A DNA stretch of 17,075 nucleotides from Pseudomonadota bacterium (GTDB lineage Bacteria; Pseudomonadota; Alphaproteobacteria; Rhizobiales; Devosiaceae): the NCBI GenBank assembly GCA_023433775.1, contig JAEYTY010000006.1, positions 1 to 17,075 on the forward strand, in the 5' to 3' direction. The translations under genes and the position numbers were made by a program. Below the pieces are notes generated by a model, which worked only from the letters and a program-made list of their open reading frames with translations, was not told where the DNA came from and searched no databases. Below, piece after piece: positions 15,508 to 17,075 of the stretch (position 1 is its first letter; each line of letters begins with the position of its first letter).

Positions 15508-15532
15508 GGATTGGGTCCCTGGCTCAAATTCA

Positions 15533-15552
15533 TTTCTAGGCTAACCTAGAAA
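15533..15552. promoter_or_regulatory. Perfect eight-base inverted repeat between arsR-type gene and lolA
   Basis: TTTCTAGG (15533-15540) and CCTAGAAA (15545-15552) flank a four-base CTAA. It sits 26 bases upstream of the lolA ATG and about 58 bases after the arsR-type stop. It could be an operator for lolA, part of its promoter region, or a weak hairpin ending the upstream unit. The AT-rich stem and lack of a T-run argue against an efficient terminator. Function is not determined. Confidence 0.4.
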
Positions 15553-15609
15553 ACAATTGCGGCAAGAGGTGGAAGGTTCCTACAGCGCCACACAGGCCAT
15601 TCAACGGGC

Positions 15610-15945
15610 CTAAAGCGGTTCGCCACGCTTCTTCTTGCCGCGCGCGATTTCGGTTGCCAGGGCGTCGAGCTTGATCGGCCAGAAGACGCGGAACCGCTCC
15701 AGCCAGTCATCGATATCCCGAAGCGGGCTGGTATCGAGCTTATAGATACGCCGCGTGCCTTCGGGGCGCACCTGGGCAAAGCCATTGTCGCGCAGCACTT
15801 TGAGATGCTGGCTGACCCCGGCCTGCGAAATGCCGAATTCGGCGCCGATCACCGCCACCACCTCGCCGGACGTGTGCTCACGCTCGGCGAGGAGTTCGAG
15901 AATGCGGCGGCGAACGGGGTCACCCAATATATCGAAAGCGTGCAT
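15610..15945 (-). CDS. ArsR-family winged-helix transcriptional repressor, no cysteines
   Basis: The 111-residue product is a small winged-helix dimeric repressor. It starts MHAFDILGDPVRRRILELLA, which is the usual ArsR first helix, followed by HTSGEVVAVIGAEFGISQAG and the recognition helix VSQHLKVLRDNGFAQVRPEG, then the wing TRRIYKLD (about 64-71). There is not one cysteine and no ELCVCDL-like metal site, so it is not a classical metal sensor. It belongs with the ArsR proteins paired with AHSA1/SRPBCC genes. Here it is the second gene: its ATG overlaps the SRPBCC stop by one base (TGATG). It probably represses its own operon through the inverted repeat at 16610-16637, which is inference from position. 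Confidence 0.93.
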   Translation of the reverse strand: MHAFDILGDPVRRRILELLAEREHTSGEVVAVIGAEFGISQAGVSQHLKVLRDNGFAQVRPEGTRRIYKLDTSPLRDIDDWLERFRVFWPIKLDALATEIARGKKKRGEPL

Positions 15946-16592
15946 CAGCTCTCCAGCGGGGGCTCGCCCGAATAGAAGCGGCGCGTGGCTTCTGCGGCCT
16001 TCATCGCCTGTTCCGGATCGTCGCCGCCCTCAATGGAAGCGCGGCCCCAATCGAGGCTGGAGGCGCGCACCAGTTCCTTGGCTTCGGACGATGTTTCCCA
16101 ACCGCCCATGCCTTCGGCCCTGACATCGTCAGCCGGGCGCCTCAGATGTTCGGAAAGCCCCAGCAGGCCCAGCTCCCAGCCAACGCCGCCGGCACCAGCG
16201 CCATACTGGTCCCAATGCGGGTTCGGATGCGGCGCGATATGATGAAGCTCGAGCCGCGTACCGCCATCGACTTCTTCCAGATGGACTTCGATCCAGCTCA
16301 CATGGCCCATGAATTCCCACGTGCCTGCGAAATGTCGCGGCGCCGTGCAGGCGGTGATCGTGCCCGAGGCATTGCCCTCGACGGCATATTGGCCGCCCAG
16401 CTTGAGATCGCCGGAGACCGGCGAGAACCAGCGTTTGATGCGGTCTGCGTTGGTCACCGCTTCCCAGAGGTCATCGATGTCGGTGTCATAGACGCGCGAG
16501 GCAATGAGATCCTTGGCCGACTGGCCGTCGCGCTCGACGTTGCGAACTTCGCGATGAACGGCGCCCAGATGCGCGGCGATATCGAAAGGCAT
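15945..16592 (-). CDS. AHSA1/SRPBCC-domain protein paired with ArsR
   Basis: The 215-residue product contains a START-like AHSA1 domain (about 28-150): IASRVYDTDIDDLWEAVTNA, RIKRWFSPVSGDLKLGGQY, GTITACTAPRHFAGTWEF and GGTRLELHHIAPH. This helix-grip fold encloses a hydrophobic pocket for a small ligand or partner protein; no catalytic residues can be assigned and the ligand is unknown. The C-terminal third (about 150-215) is charged and helical. AGGAG stands 7 bases before the ATG. It is the first gene of a two-gene unit with the ArsR-type repressor. Such pairs are widespread, but the regulator usually comes first, so the order here is reversed. One reading is that the SRPBCC protein senses a compound and the ArsR protein controls its supply. 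Confidence 0.9.
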   Translation of the reverse strand: MPFDIAAHLGAVHREVRNVERDGQSAKDLIASRVYDTDIDDLWEAVTNADRIKRWFSPVSGDLKLGGQYAVEGNASGTITACTAPRHFAGTWEFMGHVSWIEVHLEEVDGGTRLELHHIAPHPNPHWDQYGAGAGGVGWELGLLGLSEHLRRPADDVRAEGMGGWETSSEAKELVRASSLDWGRASIEGGDDPEQAMKAAEATRRFYSGEPPLES

Positions 16593-16609
16593 GGTGATCT
16601 CCTCTATCT

Positions 16610-16649
16610 CAGTTTCAGCTTATATAAGTGAAAACTGAAATAGAGTCCA
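16610..16649 (-). promoter_or_regulatory. Promoter with overlapping inverted repeat, likely ArsR operator
   Basis: On the minus strand TGGACT (16644-16649) and TATATA (16621-16626) are 17 bases apart and end 28 bases before the SRPBCC gene. Each box matches 4 of 6 consensus bases. The -10 region lies inside a 28-base interrupted inverted repeat at 16610-16637: outer arms CAGTTT (16610-16615) and AAACTG (16632-16637), and a perfect central CTTATATAAG (16619-16628), all on one axis. An operator covering the -10 box is the normal arrangement for ArsR autorepression, and the downstream unit codes an ArsR protein. The assignment is inferred from position and symmetry. Confidence 0.5.
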
Positions 16650-16736
16650 TGGACTTTCAGGGCTAAGAATTTTGGCCGTGCTGCGGTCAGCAGCCGCGCT
16701 TGACCCCCAAAGCTGTGCGCGTGCTGCACCAAAGAG

Positions 16737-16871
16737 CACCCCCTCCGAGCTGCATCAAGACATCCTGCCGCGCCGTAACAACAACCACCGGCGCCCACCT
16801 CCCCCTTTTGGATGGGGGAGGCAAGCGGAGCTTGGCCGAAAGGCCTAGCGAAGCTCGGAGGGGGTGATGCC
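16737..16871. repeat. Second full copy of the GC-rich palindromic repeat, with a detached inverted end
   Basis: 16795-16871 has the same plan as the 741-813 copy: CCACCTCCCCC start, a small palindrome with GGGGGAGG, then GAGCTTGGCC, a hairpin, and CGGAGGGGGTGATGCC. The inner hairpin is GGCC-GAAA-GGCC (16834-16845), a GNRA-type loop, nested within GAGCT (16828-16832) and AGCTC (16852-16856). In addition CACCCCCTCCGAGCT (16737-16751) is an exact 15-base inverted match to 16852-16866, so another partial, inverted element may lie upstream. The copies differ in loop but keep pairing, which suggests selection or spread of a structured element. Confidence 0.75.
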
Positions 16872-17075
16872 GCAATGTTTCGCTCAATGCACCCGCACGC
16901 CACTTGCCCCACTTATCCCCGCCCCAAAAACCTCAGGCATACTCCCCTCATCAGCCGGGCAAGGATGGGGTTGCAACGATCACCGCCCGGCGACAGTCGG
17001 GGGGCCTCGTTATCGTTATCGGAGGCCGGGCTCGGAGATGGGTTCGTGATGGCAACATCCCCCTAGGAAACTCCC
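16872..17075. other. GC-rich gene-free end with competing stem-loops, cut by the window edge
   Basis: No gene is supported from 16593 to the end. Within this last part, GCCCGGC (16985-16991) can pair with either of two identical GCCGGGC segments, at 16954-16960 or 17025-17031. GGCCTC (17003-17008) and GAGGCC (17022-17027) form a further stem around a loop with GTTATC twice in tandem. GGGGTTG with ATCAC (16967-16983) faces GTGAT with CAAC and CCCC (17046-17062) as an imperfect outer stem. The set could be a structured leader or small RNA belonging to a gene beyond the window, or just GC-rich chance pairing. I could not match it to RNase P RNA, SRP RNA, tmRNA or a riboswitch I know. Confidence 0.3.

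Noticed and set aside
16604..16912. Minus-strand 102-codon frame in the right intergenic region
   Set aside because: It runs through the palindromic repeat and the SRPBCC promoter and has no protein family features.
16872..17075. RNase P RNA, SRP RNA or a TPP/cobalamin riboswitch at the right end
   Set aside because: The structured GC-rich sequence lacks the conserved cores of these RNAs as I know them.

Overview
The window reads as ordinary chromosome from a GC-rich alphaproteobacterium, most likely of the order Hyphomicrobiales (Rhizobiales). This rests on protein flavour and on the mutS-glnD-murJ gene order, which is common in that order. A Devosia-like genus is my guess, not something the sequence proves. 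Almost every gene is a recognisable housekeeping gene. I see no tRNA, rRNA, CRISPR array, integrase or intact insertion sequence.

Layout from left to right. Positions 1-6383 hold a minus-strand block, mutS -> glnD -> murJ (murJ is cut by the window edge). It serves mismatch repair, nitrogen signalling through PII, and lipid II flipping. MutS and GlnD overlap by 20 bases. The glnD-murJ gap is filled by two oppositely oriented copies of a GC-rich palindromic repeat, and a related copy lies near the right end. Positions 6384-7745 are the only accessory-looking stretch. It holds one plus-strand gene of lower GC coding an unrecognised protein with two similar winged-helix-like halves, then about 360 bases with no convincing gene but with a near-perfect ribosome binding site, a nine-codon reading frame and several small hairpins. 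Positions 7746-9688 hold infC followed by a strong hairpin terminator and then metY, both on the minus strand. infC appears to start at ATT, the classic rare start codon linked to IF3 autoregulation.

Positions 9867-10631 hold a plus-strand alpha/beta hydrolase that converges on a tightly packed minus-strand operon: glutathione S-transferase-like gene -> queG -> YeeZ-like SDR -> GNAT acetyltransferase (13948 down to 10628). Each junction overlaps by 1 or 4 bases, so translation is probably coupled. Positions 14062-14874 hold plus-strand uppP, whose stop codon directly abuts the stop of minus-strand lolA. At 15610-16592 lies a minus-strand pair coding an AHSA1/SRPBCC protein and a cysteine-free ArsR-type repressor, with an inverted repeat over a plausible promoter that could be the operator. 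From 16650 to the end I find no gene, only another palindromic repeat and a GC-rich segment able to form alternative stems.

Several genes serve the envelope (murJ and uppP in the lipid-carrier cycle, lolA in lipoprotein transport), but they are in separate units. I found nothing that amounts to a clearly new system. The best leads are the tandem winged-helix orphan and its odd downstream region, the ATT start of infC, the dispersed palindromes, and the likely ArsR operator.
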